Under the pieces are notes generated by a model, which did no database searches, was not told where the DNA came from, and was given only the letters and a program-made list of their open reading frames with translations. From Geobacillus proteiniphilus (GTDB lineage Bacteria; Bacillota; Bacilli; Bacillales; Anoxybacillaceae): DNA of 64,000 nucleotides. The DNA lies in NCBI RefSeq assembly GCF_001908025.1, contig NZ_MQMG01000005.1, positions 1-64,000 on the forward strand, given 5' to 3'. The position numbers and the translations under genes are program-made. This document shows positions 8,937 through 21,448 of this stretch, in pieces; the stretch's first letter is position 1, and each line of letters begins with the position of its first letter.

Positions 8937-9419
8937 TTCGTTCGTGCGAACGATGCGCATCGGGCAGCCGGCGACCATCGCCCCGGGCGGGACATCTTTA
9001 TGGACGACGGTGCCGGCGGCGACCACGGCGCGGTCGCCGATCACCACACCGGGCAAAATGGTCGAGTTCGCGCCGATCATCACCTCATCGCCGATCACCA
9101 CATCGCCGAGGCGGTATTCGTCCACTAAATATTCGTGGGCGAGAATCGTCGTGTTGTAGCCGATGACGCAGTTGCGGCCGATGCGGATTTTTTCCGGGAA
9201 GAGAATATCCGGCATGACCATAAAGGCGAGCGCCGTTTGCTCGCCGATTTTCATGCCGAGAAACGTGCGGTACAGCCAGTTTTTCAGCGGCAAAAACGGC
9301 GTGTAGCGCCCGATTTGAATGATGATGACGTTTTTCAGCACTTTCCAAAACGATACGGTGCGGTACAATTGCCAGAGCGAGTTCGCTCCTTGGACAGGGT
9401 ATTTTGTCGTTCGTCTCAC
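8922..9419 (-). CDS. yvoF: Left-handed beta-helix acyltransferase (YvoF family)
   Basis: 165 aa. Hexapeptide repeats are evident from residue ~75 on (IRIGRNCVIGYNTTI, VVIGDEVMIGANSTI, VVIGDRAVVAAGTVV), the fold of acetyl- and maltose-acetyltransferase-like enzymes using acyl-CoA. The substrate is not known. Last gene of the hprK-lgt-yvoD-ppaX-yvoF cluster. GTG 9419 is favoured because GGGGGAG sits 10 nt upstream and B. subtilis-like proteins start at RTT(K)YPV. An ATG at 9443, overlapping the ppaX stop, would add 8 residues. Confidence 0.9.
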   Translation of the reverse strand: MRRTTKYPVQGANSLWQLYRTVSFWKVLKNVIIIQIGRYTPFLPLKNWLYRTFLGMKIGEQTALAFMVMPDILFPEKIRIGRNCVIGYNTTILAHEYLVDEYRLGDVVIGDEVMIGANSTILPGVVIGDRAVVAAGTVVHKDVPPGAMVAGCPMRIVRTNEPPSN

Positions 9420-9439
9420 CGGGAGAACGGCTCCCCCTT

Positions 9440-10084
9440 TCATTCGTTAATGCCAACAATGGCCAACAAATCGCTCATTTTTTCCAGCATATAGTCCGGT
9501 TCATATTGTTCCAAATGGCCGCGGCCTTTAATCGCCCAGGCGACGCCGGCCGTTTTTACGCCGGCGTTTTTGCCAGCCAAAATGTCGTGGTAGTTGTCCC
9601 CGACCATGAGCGCTTCCGAAGGCGTTGACTGCAACGCCTCGAGCGCTTTATAAATGGGCTCGGGGTCCGGCTTTGGCCGCGTGACATCATCTAGGCCGAT
9701 GACGCACGAGAAAAACGGTTCAAGCCGCGTTTTTCTTAACCCCATCAGGGCAGTGTCATGCATTTTCGTCGTCACGACGCCGAGGCGGAAGCCGTGGCGG
9801 TGGAGCGTTTCGATCGTTTCATACACCGTGTCAAACTCGCGGATCAATTCGTCATGGCGGGCATGGTTGAACGCACGGTACGCCGCCACCATCTCTTCGG
9901 CTCGTTCTGGATCAAGCGAGCTGAACGTCTCATACAGCGACGGGCCGATAAACGGCAGAACGTCCTGGCGCTTGTAGCGGCCCGGGTAGTATGTTTCCAG
10001 CGTATGCAAAAACGACTGGATGATGAGTTCGTTCGTATCAATCAATGTGCCGTCAAGGTCAAACAAAATGGTGCGAATCGTCAT
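9440..10084 (-). CDS. ppaX: Pyrophosphatase PpaX (HAD family)
   Basis: Hydrolyses the pyrophosphate released when HprK dephosphorylates P-Ser-HPr. 214 aa. HAD motifs: [11 protein letters not shown] at residues 6-16 (nucleophile Asp and acid/base Asp), VVTTKMHDT as motif [10 protein letters not shown] with the Lys, and [16 protein letters not shown] as motif IV. Its ATG overlaps the stop of yvoD (ATGA), so translation is coupled. Position within the hprK operon supports PpaX over a generic phosphoglycolate phosphatase. Confidence 0.94.
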   Translation of the reverse strand: MTIRTILFDLDGTLIDTNELIIQSFLHTLETYYPGRYKRQDVLPFIGPSLYETFSSLDPERAEEMVAAYRAFNHARHDELIREFDTVYETIETLHRHGFRLGVVTTKMHDTALMGLRKTRLEPFFSCVIGLDDVTRPKPDPEPIYKALEALQSTPSEALMVGDNYHDILAGKNAGVKTAGVAWAIKGRGHLEQYEPDYMLEKMSDLLAIVGINE

Positions 10085-11019
10085 GAAGCGGCTTCCTTTC
10101 TAGTCGGATGTTCAAAGCGGCGCCAAACGAACGCCACCGCCATGGTCAACAGCACCGCCGTAATCAAACGGATCAAAAGCAGCGGCCATACGGGAATGCC
10201 AAGCGGGACGAAAATGAGCGTATCTTCGACGACTGCGTGGCATGACACGAGAAAAATGAACGCCAGCGTCAAATCGCGCTTCGAGACGCCGTCTTCTTTC
10301 GCCGCCTGAATCATCACCCCCGCCCCATAAGCGAGGCCGAACACAAAGCCGGCCGCGAGCGTGAGCGATGTGTTCGGGCTCATGCCAAGCATCTTGGTCG
10401 CCGGCGCCATCCAGCGTGAAACCGTCTCGATCCAGTGGCGTTCTTTTAAAATTTGAATGACCGTCATGAGCGGAATGACGATGATCACGAGTTGCACAAT
10501 GCCGGTGATCGCCTTTTTCAGCGCGGCTAAAGCAACCGCCCCCCAGCCGGACGGAGGAGCGGCTTCGTGCGTGACAAACCCATATTGGGCGATCTCCTGC
10601 CCCCCGTCCCATAGATGGGCGATCAACAGTCCCGACACAACGGCCAGTCCGACGCGCACGACGATCATGAGCCAGACGCTCATCCCGGTGCGCGAAGCGA
10701 CGGATGACTCGACGATCAAGTTATGAGAAAAGGAAAGCATGACAGCTAGAATGAGCACTTCTTTCACTGTAAACTCGATCGTCAGCATCGCCCCGATCGC
10801 CGCATACAGCCCGAGCAAGTTGCCGAGCACAAGCGGCACGGCCGCATCGCCTGATAAGCCGAACCATTTCATGAACGGGGTGACAAAGTCAATGAGCCAC
10901 GAAAACAGCGGCGTCGGCTGCAACAGCGCCAAAAGAAGCGTCACCGGAAAAATGATTTTGCCAAGCGCCCATGACGTCTTCAGCCCGGCGAGCACGCCGC
11001 GCTGCAACGTTCCTGCCAT
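10081..11019 (-). CDS. yvoD: Nucleoside-recognition (gate) domain membrane protein YvoD
   Basis: 312 aa polytopic membrane protein with about eight hydrophobic segments. A first gate-like stretch is near residues 45-110 and a second near 190-290 ([20 protein letters not shown]). ATG 11019 follows AAAGGAGAGAGGAG. The substrate is unknown; the family is grouped with transporters or exporters. It sits between lgt and ppaX as in B. subtilis. Confidence 0.85.
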   Translation of the reverse strand: MAGTLQRGVLAGLKTSWALGKIIFPVTLLLALLQPTPLFSWLIDFVTPFMKWFGLSGDAAVPLVLGNLLGLYAAIGAMLTIEFTVKEVLILAVMLSFSHNLIVESSVASRTGMSVWLMIVVRVGLAVVSGLLIAHLWDGGQEIAQYGFVTHEAAPPSGWGAVALAALKKAITGIVQLVIIVIPLMTVIQILKERHWIETVSRWMAPATKMLGMSPNTSLTLAAGFVFGLAYGAGVMIQAAKEDGVSKRDLTLAFIFLVSCHAVVEDTLIFVPLGIPVWPLLLIRLITAVLLTMAVAFVWRRFEHPTRKEAAS

Positions 11020-11130
11020 GTTCTCCTCTCTCCTTTGCTTGCCTTCATACCGCGGTGCGGCCGAGCAATGATTCTCTTGATACCACACACAGCATCCTTT
11101 TTCTCATTTGTCTCGAACCAACCTAAGCCA

Positions 11131-11943
11131 CTATTCATCTTGATACCGCGCGTCCGCCCAGCCTTTCGCCCGGCGCACGATCCAAAGCGCTACGGACAAA
11201 ACAATGAGCGTCACGGACATCACTTGCGCCGCTCGCAGACTGCCGGCCAGCATCAAGCTGTCGGTGCGCATCCCTTCAATCCAAAAGCGGCCGACGGAAT
11301 ACCAAATCAAATACGACAAAAACAGCTCGCCGCGCCGCAAGTTCACACGCCGCAGCCAAAGCAAAAGACAAAAACCGGCCAAATTCCAAAGCGATTCGTA
11401 CAAAAACGTCGGATGCCAATAGCGCCCGTCAATGTACATTTGGTTGATGATCCAATCCGGCAAATGCAAATTTTCAAGAAACTGGCGCGACACCGGGCCG
11501 CCGTGCGCCTCTTGGTTCATAAAATTGCCCCAGCGCCCGATTGCCTGGCCTAAAATGATGCTTGGCGCGGCAATATCGGCGAGCTTCCAAAACGACAGCC
11601 CGCGCGTGCGGGCGAACACCGCGCCCGTCGCCACCGCCCCGATCAAACCGCCGTGAATGGCGAGGCCGCCTTGCCAAACTTTTGGAATCTCGGACAAATG
11701 CTTTGAATAATAGTGCCATTCAAACAGCACGTAGTACGCTCGCGCGCAGACAATGGCGATCGGCACGGCAAATAACACGAGATCGACAAACGTCTCTTTC
11801 GGCAAGCCGCGCCGCACCCCTTCGCGCGTCGCCAGCCATAGCCCAATCAACACACCGGTGCCGATAATGACCCCATACCAATAAATCGTAATGGGGCCAA
11901 GGTGCAAAAACACGCGGTCGAGCGGCTGAATCGTCGATTCCAT
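11131..11943 (-). CDS. lgt: Prolipoprotein diacylglyceryl transferase
   Basis: Membrane enzyme attaching diacylglycerol from phosphatidylglycerol to the lipobox Cys of prelipoproteins. 270 aa from ATG 11943; AGGAGGTG lies 6 nt upstream. A GTG inside that ribosome site at 11952 is not a sensible start. Seven hydrophobic segments. The signature [12 protein letters not shown] (essential His/Gly region) is near residue 92 and [15 protein letters not shown] near residue 135. The lipoprotein CccB in this window is one substrate. Confidence 0.96.
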   Translation of the reverse strand: MESTIQPLDRVFLHLGPITIYWYGVIIGTGVLIGLWLATREGVRRGLPKETFVDLVLFAVPIAIVCARAYYVLFEWHYYSKHLSEIPKVWQGGLAIHGGLIGAVATGAVFARTRGLSFWKLADIAAPSIILGQAIGRWGNFMNQEAHGGPVSRQFLENLHLPDWIINQMYIDGRYWHPTFLYESLWNLAGFCLLLWLRRVNLRRGELFLSYLIWYSVGRFWIEGMRTDSLMLAGSLRAAQVMSVTLIVLSVALWIVRRAKGWADARYQDE

Positions 11944-12011
11944 CGTTTCCACCTCCTATGCTTCATGCAAAACCGAACCCATTCCTCCGACTACAGAAAC
12001 ACGACTGCCCA

Positions 12012-12947
12012 TCAATCGTAATCGTGCGCGCCGTCTTCGATGGCGTCGCTCAGTCGCGCCGAAAACTCCTCAGCCGCGTTGACGCCCATCCGCTTCAGCC
12101 GGAAGTTCATCGCCGCCACTTCGACGATGACCGCCAAGTTGCGCCCTGGGCGGACCGGAATCGTTAATTTCGGCAATTCGGTATCCAAAATTTTCACTTT
12201 CTCTTCTTCCAACCCGAGCCGGTCGTACTGCTTCTCCGGATCCCAAAGCTCCAAGTCGACGACGAGCGAAATGCGCTTATGCGTCCGCACTGCCCCTGCG
12301 CCGAACAGCGTCATCATATTAATAATGCCGAGGCCGCGAATCTCAAGCAGATGCTCGATCAGCTCCGGCGCGCTGCCGACGAGCGTATCTTCATCTTCTT
12401 GGCGGATTTCCACACAGTCGTCGGCGACCAACCGATGGCCGCGTTTGACGAGCTCCAGCGCTGTTTCGCTTTTGCCGACGCCGCTTTTGCCAGTGATCAA
12501 CACCCCGACGCCGTACACATCGACAAGCACCCCGTGCACCGCGGTGGTGGGGGCGAGCTTGCTTTCCAAATAGTTCGTCAATCGGCTTGACAAGCGGGTC
12601 GTTTTCATCGTCGAGCGCATGACCGGCACCGACTGGCGCTCAGACGCTTCGATCAGCTCCGGCGGCACTTCCAATCCGCGCGAGACGATGATCCCTGGCG
12701 TAATGTCGGTGCAAAGCCGCTCCATCCGCGACTTTTTTTCTTCCGGCGTCAACGTTTCGTAAAACGACAGCTCCGTCCGTCCGAGCAGCTGCAGGCGCTC
12801 CGCCGGGTAATAGGCGAAATAGCCGGCCATTTCAATCCCAGGCCGCGACAAGTCGCTCGTCGTAATCGGGCGGTAAATGCCCTCCGCGCCGCTGACGAGC
12901 TCGAGCTGGAACTGTTCAATGATGTCTTTCGTCCGCACTTTTGGCAT
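12012..12947 (-). CDS. hprK: HPr kinase/phosphorylase
   Basis: Bifunctional sensor of carbon status that phosphorylates and dephosphorylates HPr (and Crh) at Ser46, driving CcpA-mediated catabolite repression. 311 aa. Walker A GKSGVGKS at residues 153-160, the HprK signature [19 protein letters not shown] near 200-220, and an N-terminal DRTGG-like domain. ATG 12947 follows GGGGAGAAAGGG; the upstream extension of the frame is not conserved. First gene of hprK-lgt-yvoD-ppaX-yvoF. Confidence 0.97.
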   Translation of the reverse strand: MPKVRTKDIIEQFQLELVSGAEGIYRPITTSDLSRPGIEMAGYFAYYPAERLQLLGRTELSFYETLTPEEKKSRMERLCTDITPGIIVSRGLEVPPELIEASERQSVPVMRSTMKTTRLSSRLTNYLESKLAPTTAVHGVLVDVYGVGVLITGKSGVGKSETALELVKRGHRLVADDCVEIRQEDEDTLVGSAPELIEHLLEIRGLGIINMMTLFGAGAVRTHKRISLVVDLELWDPEKQYDRLGLEEEKVKILDTELPKLTIPVRPGRNLAVIVEVAAMNFRLKRMGVNAAEEFSARLSDAIEDGAHDYD

Positions 12948-13102
12948 ACGTGGCCCTTTCTCCCCTTTCTTCATCTTTTTCCATTGTAACACGTTTCGTT
13001 CCGCCGTTGAATGGAAAACATTCGGGGGAAACAAAACAGGGACGGCTCACCCCGTCCCGATCAAGCAGAACCCATCGAAACAAACCAATCATGCCGCCCC
13101 CG

Positions 13103-13465
13103 TTACGACCGGTTGCGCAACGGCTCGATAATCGCTTTTTGCACGAGCAGGTGGAAAAACGACAAGACGATCGAGGCGAGCAGCGCCGTGCCAAAGCCGC
13201 CGATTTGAAACGCATCGCCCATCAGTCCTGCGGTCATCATGAGCGTGATGGCGTTAATGACAAACAAAAACAAACCGAGCGTCAACACCGTCACCGGCAG
13301 CGTCAACAAGATGAGCACTGGGCGAACGACGGCGTTGAGCACCGCCAAAATCACGCTCGCTAGAAACGCGGCGCCGATGCCGCTGAAGTGAATATCGTCA
13401 AAATAGCCGTCAATCGCCATCAGCAGCACGGTATTGATAAACACACCGATCAGCCAATTGAGCAT
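13103..13465 (-). CDS. yvlD: Small integral membrane protein, phage holin family 4 / YvlD
   Basis: 120 aa, four hydrophobic segments almost end to end, starting MLNWLIGVFINTVLLMAIDG. ATG 13465 follows AAAGATGGTG. Matches YvlD-type proteins, found upstream of hprK in Bacillus; these are linked to cell-envelope stress operons and, despite the domain name, are not known to form phage holes. Role unknown. Confidence 0.85.
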   Translation of the reverse strand: MLNWLIGVFINTVLLMAIDGYFDDIHFSGIGAAFLASVILAVLNAVVRPVLILLTLPVTVLTLGLFLFVINAITLMMTAGLMGDAFQIGGFGTALLASIVLSFFHLLVQKAIIEPLRNRS

Positions 13466-13576
13466 CACATCACCATCTTTTCTGTAATCTTCCGCCTTGA
13501 AACGCCATCCTCGACATATCTTGCCTCGAACCGATGGCAATCAGTCATCGTTTTCTTTCAGCGGTGCTGTTGTTTT

Positions 13577-13903
13577 CTATTTTAACACTTGAATCCCCTT
13601 AATGACATTCCAAATCACAACAACGAGGTTCACCGCCCCAGCAACGAGAAAACCAAGCCATACGAGCCCGCCGCCAAAAAGAAGCGATTCCTCGCCCCAA
13701 TGGCCGAACAGCACCGGCGACGCGGCCAACGCAATGAACAAGAGAATCGTGATGGCCGGAATCAAATGCGACACGAGCGACCGCTTGGCATGGTGTTTGA
13801 CTTCAAGATCTTCGACAACAAAATAGACGACGATCGGCAAAATGAACGGCGCAAAAAAGACGCTGAAATAACAAAGCGCGGACAACACTTTGTTCGTCGA
13901 CAA
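13577..13903 (-). CDS. DUF4870 membrane protein
   Basis: 108 aa with three hydrophobic helices, starting with TTG at 13903 as MSTNKVLSALCYFSVFFAPF; AAAGGGGATT lies upstream. The VEDLEVKHHAKRSL segment between helices is typical of the DUF4870/Tic20-like group. It replaces the PspC-type yvlC seen at this place in B. subtilis. Function unknown. Confidence 0.75.
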   Translation of the reverse strand: MSTNKVLSALCYFSVFFAPFILPIVVYFVVEDLEVKHHAKRSLVSHLIPAITILLFIALAASPVLFGHWGEESLLFGGGLVWLGFLVAGAVNLVVVIWNVIKGIQVLK

Positions 13904-13977
13904 TCGGCAATCCCCTTTCCAAGTTTCCTTTACCTGTATATACGACGGCCGCTAGGAAAAGTTTCCTGCCGACGGCA

Positions 13978-14012
13978 AAAAAAGGCGGCGGCCGCCGGTG
14001 CCCCAAGCGGCG
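13978..14012 (-). terminator. Terminator of uvrBA
   Basis: On the minus strand a GC-rich stem (CCGCCGC...CGGCGG, then GGCGGCCGCC) leads into TTTTTTTG just after the uvrA stop. Confidence 0.7.
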
Positions 14013-14031
14013 GATAAAGCCGCAAAGGCCT

Positions 14032-16890
<2,859 letters not shown>

Positions 16891-16906
16891 TCCGTTCACC
16901 CGGCCA

Positions 16907-18883
16907 TCACCCTTCCGCTTTCAATTCGAAAATGATATCGCGCAGCTGGGCGGCCCGCTCGAAGTCGAGCGCTTTGGCCGCCTCTTTCATTTCCGCTTCG
17001 AGCTTTTGAATCAGCTCTTCCCGTTCCTGTTTCGTCATCGTCGCCGCCGGCTTCGCTTCGTACGTTCCCGTCTCCTCCGCCGCGTACGTCGCGCGGATGA
17101 CATCACGAATGTCCTTTTGAACGGTGCGCGGCACGATGCCGTGCTTTCGGTTGTACTCTTCTTGAATCGCGCGGCGCCGCTTCGTCTCTTGAATGGCGAT
17201 TTCCATCGATTTCGTGATCGTATCGGCGTACATGATCACATGGCCGTTCGCGTTGCGCGCCGCCCGGCCGATCGTCTGAATGAGCGAGCGCTCCGAGCGC
17301 AAAAATCCTTCTTTGTCGGCATCCAAAATGGCGACAAGCGACACTTCCGGAATGTCGAGCCCCTCGCGAAGCAAGTTGATGCCGACCAGCACATCGTATT
17401 TGCCGAGCCGCAAATCGCGGATAATTTCAATGCGCTCGAGCGTCTTAATTTCCGAATGCAAATACGCCACCTTGATCCCCGCTTCTTTCAAATAATCGGT
17501 CAAATCTTCCGCCATTTTTTTCGTCAGCGTCGTCACCAACGTCCGCTCGTTTCGCTCGACGCGCTCGCGAATTTCGCCGATCAAATCGTCGATTTGCCCC
17601 CTTGTCGGGCGGACGTCGATCGTTGGGTCGAGAAGCCCCGTCGGACGGATGATTTGTTCGACAACGCCCGGGCTGTGCTCGAGCTCGTACGGCCCTGGCG
17701 TAGCCGAGACGTAAATAATTTGATTGATTTTTTGCTCGAACTCTTCAAACGTGAGCGGCCGGTTGTCAAGCGCCGACGGCAGGCGGAAGCCGTGGTCGAC
17801 GAGCACTTGCTTGCGCGCCCGGTCGCCGTTGTACATGCCGCGCAGCTGCGGCAAGGTGACGTGCGACTCATCAATGATGATCAAAAAATCGTCCGGAAAA
17901 TAGTCAAGCAATGTATACGGCGTCGAGCCCGGGGGCCGCAGCGCCAAATGGCGCGAGTAGTTTTCGATGCCGGAACAAAAGCCCATCTCGCGCATCATTT
18001 CAAGGTCATAGCGCGTCCGCTGCTCAAGCCGCTGCGCCTCGAGAAGTTTCCCTTGCGCGCGCAGTTCGGCCAGCCGCTCCTCAAGCTCTTGTTCGATGTT
18101 TTGAATGGCCAGCCGCATTTTCTCCTCGCGCGTCACGAAGTGGGACGCCGGGAAAATGGCGACATGCTCGCGCTCGCCGAGCACCTCGCCGGTTAAGGCG
18201 TCCACCTCGCGGATGCGCTCGATTTCATCGCCGAAAAACTCAACGCGAATGCAATGCTCATCGCGCGACGCGGGGAAAATTTCGACAACATCGCCGCGGA
18301 CGCGGAACGTGCCGCGCCGAAAATCGATGTCATTGCGGTCGTATTGGATGTCGACAAGCCGCCGAAGCAACGCGTTGCGCTCGATCTCCATCCCAACGCG
18401 CAGCGATACGACCAGTTCGCGGTACTCTTCCGGCGACCCTAAACCGTAAATGCACGACACGCTGGCAACGATAATCACGTCCCGGCGCTCAAACAAGGCT
18501 GATGTCGCCGAGTGCCGCAATTTGTCGATTTCATCGTTGATTTTCGCGTCTTTTTCAATGTACGTATCCGTCTGCGGCACGTACGCTTCCGGCTGATAGT
18601 AATCGTAATAGCTGACAAAATATTCGACGGCGTTGTGCGGGAAAAACTCTTTCAGCTCGCTGTACAATTGGCCAGCGAGCGTTTTGTTGTGGGCGATGAC
18701 GAGCGTCGGTTTGTTTACTTGGGCGATCACGTTCGAGATCGTAAACGTTTTGCCCGTCCCCGTCGCCCCAAGCAGCGTTTGATGCTTCACCCCGCGGCGC
18801 AGGCCGTCAACGAGCTTGGCAATCGCCTGGGGCTGATCGCCTTGCGGTTGGTAAGACGATACTAATTGAAAACGGTCCTCCAC
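16907..18883 (-). CDS. uvrB: Excinuclease ABC subunit B
   Basis: DNA-loading helicase-like subunit of nucleotide excision repair: receives DNA from UvrA, verifies the lesion, recruits UvrC. 658 aa, identical in length to B. caldotenax UvrB. Walker A GATGTGKT at 39-46, the beta-hairpin [10 protein letters not shown] near residue 92-101, DEAH-like IIIDESHVT, and a C-terminal UVR domain ([20 protein letters not shown]). Starts with GTG 18883 after AGGGGGAG. A LexA box precedes it. Confidence 0.98.
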   Translation of the reverse strand: MEDRFQLVSSYQPQGDQPQAIAKLVDGLRRGVKHQTLLGATGTGKTFTISNVIAQVNKPTLVIAHNKTLAGQLYSELKEFFPHNAVEYFVSYYDYYQPEAYVPQTDTYIEKDAKINDEIDKLRHSATSALFERRDVIIVASVSCIYGLGSPEEYRELVVSLRVGMEIERNALLRRLVDIQYDRNDIDFRRGTFRVRGDVVEIFPASRDEHCIRVEFFGDEIERIREVDALTGEVLGEREHVAIFPASHFVTREEKMRLAIQNIEQELEERLAELRAQGKLLEAQRLEQRTRYDLEMMREMGFCSGIENYSRHLALRPPGSTPYTLLDYFPDDFLIIIDESHVTLPQLRGMYNGDRARKQVLVDHGFRLPSALDNRPLTFEEFEQKINQIIYVSATPGPYELEHSPGVVEQIIRPTGLLDPTIDVRPTRGQIDDLIGEIRERVERNERTLVTTLTKKMAEDLTDYLKEAGIKVAYLHSEIKTLERIEIIRDLRLGKYDVLVGINLLREGLDIPEVSLVAILDADKEGFLRSERSLIQTIGRAARNANGHVIMYADTITKSMEIAIQETKRRRAIQEEYNRKHGIVPRTVQKDIRDVIRATYAAEETGTYEAKPAATMTKQEREELIQKLEAEMKEAAKALDFERAAQLRDIIFELKAEG

Positions 18884-18916
18884 CGTCGCTCCCCCTTCTC
18901 CATACCATCTTTCCCC

Positions 18917-18967
18917 ATTGTATCACATCGCTATGATCAATGCATCAAAAATGCGAACTCATATTCG
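18917..18967 (-). promoter_or_regulatory. LexA (SOS) box and uvrB promoter -10
   Basis: 18954-18967 reads CGAAC-TCAT-ATTCG, one mismatch from the Gram-positive LexA operator CGAAC-N4-GTTCG. On the minus strand TACAAT at 18922-18917 is a likely -10, so the operator lies about 32 bp upstream of it, overlapping the -35 side. Supports SOS induction of uvrBA. Confidence 0.8.
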
Positions 18968-19132
18968 TACCAATCCACTCAGCGTTTTCCATCGCTTCGC
19001 ACCGAAAAACGCGAAAAAGCGGACCCATTCATGCCCAAGGTCCGCGTCTTCGCTCCGTTCCATTTCGACAATCCGAGGTTCAGCCGGCGATGCCTTTTTC
19101 CAAAAACAGACGGTTGAACCGACAGCGCCGCT

Positions 19133-19357
19133 TCATTTTTGCTTCAGATGGTCGAGCATGCGGCCGGCCCAAAGAAAGCCGGCGATCGTCGATGCGATGT
19201 CAGCAACGATTTCATGCAGCTCGTCCGTATAGCCTTTAAAGTAGGAAGCGACAAGCAGCGCAACGGTCAACAGCACAGCGATGTACCGATTGTACGTCAC
19301 CCGCGCAAACAACAGCACCAATAGGCACGGAATGATGAGTGCCGCCAAAAACCACAT
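19133..19357 (-). CDS. csbA: CsbA family membrane protein
   Basis: 74 aa with two hydrophobic stretches, MWFLAALIIPCLLVLLFARV then YIAVLLTVALLVASYFKGY. Matches B. subtilis CsbA, a sigma-B controlled protein of unknown role encoded immediately upstream of uvrB there as here. ATG 19357 follows GGAGAATGG; the frame is open upstream through the minJ end but the extension is not conserved. 249 nt to uvrB. Confidence 0.85.
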   Translation of the reverse strand: MWFLAALIIPCLLVLLFARVTYNRYIAVLLTVALLVASYFKGYTDELHEIVADIASTIAGFLWAGRMLDHLKQK

Positions 19358-19370
19358 GGTCCATTCTCCT

Positions 19371-20543
19371 TTACGAAACAGCTTCAGACGCTGATGCGTG
19401 CCGATCACGGACGAACAGCAGCCCGAGTTCATGATGCTCATCCTCATAGAGCGCCCCTTGGACGAAGCGGACTTCGCCGTTATGTCCGACGACATCCAAC
19501 TTGCAGAACGCGCGGTTGCGCTGGAGCGCCTCGTAAAACTCGGTTTCACTCCGCACCGGGACGCCGTTTGTTTTGATGATGACTTCCCCGATGCCTAGCC
19601 CCATTTTTTCCGCTTTCGAGCCGGGAAGCACGCCGACAATCACCAAGCCGTGCGGATGGCGGGCAAAGCGGGGCGGGCGGGCGCGGTCGGCGCGATGCCC
19701 GGAAAGCGCGATCCATTCGCGGCCGATGATGGCCATAGCCCCCGCCGCAACCGCCAGCGGTGGATACCATATGCCGGAAGCGGCCAATAGGGCGACAACG
19801 AACGCCAGCCGAACAACAAGCCGCCCCTCCGCGCGCGCCGCTTCCGCCGGCAGCATGTGCTGCCGGCGCTGGGAAAAGCCGAGAAGAAACGGCACGAGCC
19901 AAAACGAATAGCCGTCTCCCGTCGAAACGAGCGGCCACCAGGAAGCCGGCGGCAGCGCGCCGCCTGATACTGGCAGCACAACCGGCACAAACCAAAGGCG
20001 CTGCGCCCATTGCAGGCCGACCGTCATCCCCCGCTTGCTTTTCGCAAGCTGCGGCGAGGCCGCCTCGTTTCGCGTGCGGATGATAAGCCATCCTTCCGAA
20101 AGCAGCAGCAACGCAAGCCACACCGCCAAAGCCGGCGCCGCCGCCATGCCCTCCGGCAGCCAGCCGGCCAACATCCCGCTTCGTTCCGCCAAACCGAACA
20201 CGAGAAGCGCGCCGCCAACCGTATAAGCAGGCGACAACAAACGCGCTTCCATCGTCAAACTAAAGAGCACCGTCAGCACCGTCACCGTCCAAACCGCTTC
20301 CTGCGGCACCGCGATCCCGATGCCGACGGCCGCCGCCGACAACACCGCTCCAGCCATCCATCCCTTCGTCCAAAGCCCGCGCCACTCTTGCCATAGGCTG
20401 TAGACGCGCACATGAAAATCGCGGCGCTCCCGCTTCACCCGCCGCCAACCGACGGCCAAAGCGAGCGCGGCGCCATAATAAAGAAGCGGCTGCCGCCAAA
20501 CCGACGCGACGCCCTCAAGCCATTCCAGCCACCATGTTGCCAT
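19371..20543 (-). CDS. minJ: Division-site topology protein MinJ
   Basis: 390 aa. N-terminal ~270 residues hold 6-8 hydrophobic segments, and the C-terminal ~100 form a PDZ domain (HGLVIVGVLPGSKAEKMGLG). In B. subtilis MinJ bridges DivIVA and MinD/MinC at poles and septum. ATG 20543 follows AAGGGGTGA; a GTG at 20552 would add three residues. The position next to csbA-uvrB is as in Bacillus. Sequence similarity in this family is low outside the PDZ, so the name leans on architecture and synteny. Confidence 0.85.
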   Translation of the reverse strand: MATWWLEWLEGVASVWRQPLLYYGAALALAVGWRRVKRERRDFHVRVYSLWQEWRGLWTKGWMAGAVLSAAAVGIGIAVPQEAVWTVTVLTVLFSLTMEARLLSPAYTVGGALLVFGLAERSGMLAGWLPEGMAAAPALAVWLALLLLSEGWLIIRTRNEAASPQLAKSKRGMTVGLQWAQRLWFVPVVLPVSGGALPPASWWPLVSTGDGYSFWLVPFLLGFSQRRQHMLPAEAARAEGRLVVRLAFVVALLAASGIWYPPLAVAAGAMAIIGREWIALSGHRADRARPPRFARHPHGLVIVGVLPGSKAEKMGLGIGEVIIKTNGVPVRSETEFYEALQRNRAFCKLDVVGHNGEVRFVQGALYEDEHHELGLLFVRDRHASASEAVS

Positions 20544-20761
20544 CCGCTTCACCCCTTGCGTCGTTCATCATTCTTTATCTTCTATTCTACCAAATGGCAT
20601 GGCCAATTCCCATGCCCACAGCCATCTTTTTTCGCCAATGGCGAATCTTCGCTGTTTTCCACTTTCTTTGCCGAATCAACACTAGTTTTGTCGGCCGGGA
20701 AGGATTTTCAAAGATGCAGAGGAAAAAGTATAAACAAGACGAAACAAGGAGGAGTGAAACG

Positions 20762-21280
20762 ATGGAATTGAAAACGTCCGACGTCGCTGCTCGCCTTGGT
20801 GTATCGCCGAAAACGATCCAGCGCTGGGTGCGCAAATACGACATTACGCTGCGGAAAAACGAGGCCGGCCACTACTTGTTTGATGAAAAAACAGTCGCCT
20901 TGCTCGAACGGGTCAAATTTGAACAAGGCGCCGCCATGGAAGCGCCTCCGACGCCGAAACGCCCTCCGACGCCGCCGCGGAACAACGTTCCCATTGACGC
21001 CTTATTTGGATCGATCGAACCCGAAATCGCCCGCGTCTCCTCGCGCTTGGACCAGCTCGAACAGCAACTGGAGCAAAAAGCAGATGACGTCGTCTCCATT
21101 CAACTGTTGCATCACCGCCAAGAAATGGAAGAAATCGCCGCCCGCCTCACTGCGTTGGAGCAGCTTGTCGCCCGCCTTGAACAGCAGCTGAATACCCGTC
21201 CCCCTGCTCCCCATGAACCGCCGGAAGAGCCGAAACAGAAACGGCGCGGCCTTGGGCGGGTGATGAGGTTGTTTGCCTAA
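20762..21280 (+). CDS. racA: RacA-like chromosome-anchoring DNA-binding protein
   Basis: 172 aa. Residues 1-45 are a MerR-type winged helix-turn-helix (MELKTSDVAARLGVSPKTIQ, RWVRKYDI), followed by a Pro-rich linker, a coiled coil (~80-150: SSRLDQLEQQLEQKADD) and a basic tail (QKRRGLGRVMRLFA). RacA binds origin-proximal DNA and ties it to DivIVA at the pole during sporulation. ATG 20762 sits behind AAGGAGGAG. It is divergent from minJ, another DivIVA partner. A generic MerR-like coiled-coil protein is the alternative. Confidence 0.75.
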   Translation: MELKTSDVAARLGVSPKTIQRWVRKYDITLRKNEAGHYLFDEKTVALLERVKFEQGAAMEAPPTPKRPPTPPRNNVPIDALFGSIEPEIARVSSRLDQLEQQLEQKADDVVSIQLLHHRQEMEEIAARLTALEQLVARLEQQLNTRPPAPHEPPEEPKQKRRGLGRVMRLFA

Positions 21281-21292
21281 CGGTTCCATCCC

Positions 21293-21318
21293 CCCTGCTT
21301 GACGCAGGGTGTTTTTTT
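21293..21318 (+). terminator. racA terminator
   Basis: CCCTGC-TTGAC-GCAGGG followed by TGTTTTTTT, just after the racA stop. Confidence 0.88.
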
Positions 21319-21448
21319 GGTTGCTTCTTTCCCCTTTTTTTCTCCCCTTCACCACTTCTTTACGATTTTTTTATTCTTTTTTAATCGCAGCGGTTTATAA
21401 TGGATCATGTTGTGCAATCTTCCCGTACGGGAAAGGAGGGCGCGCGAG

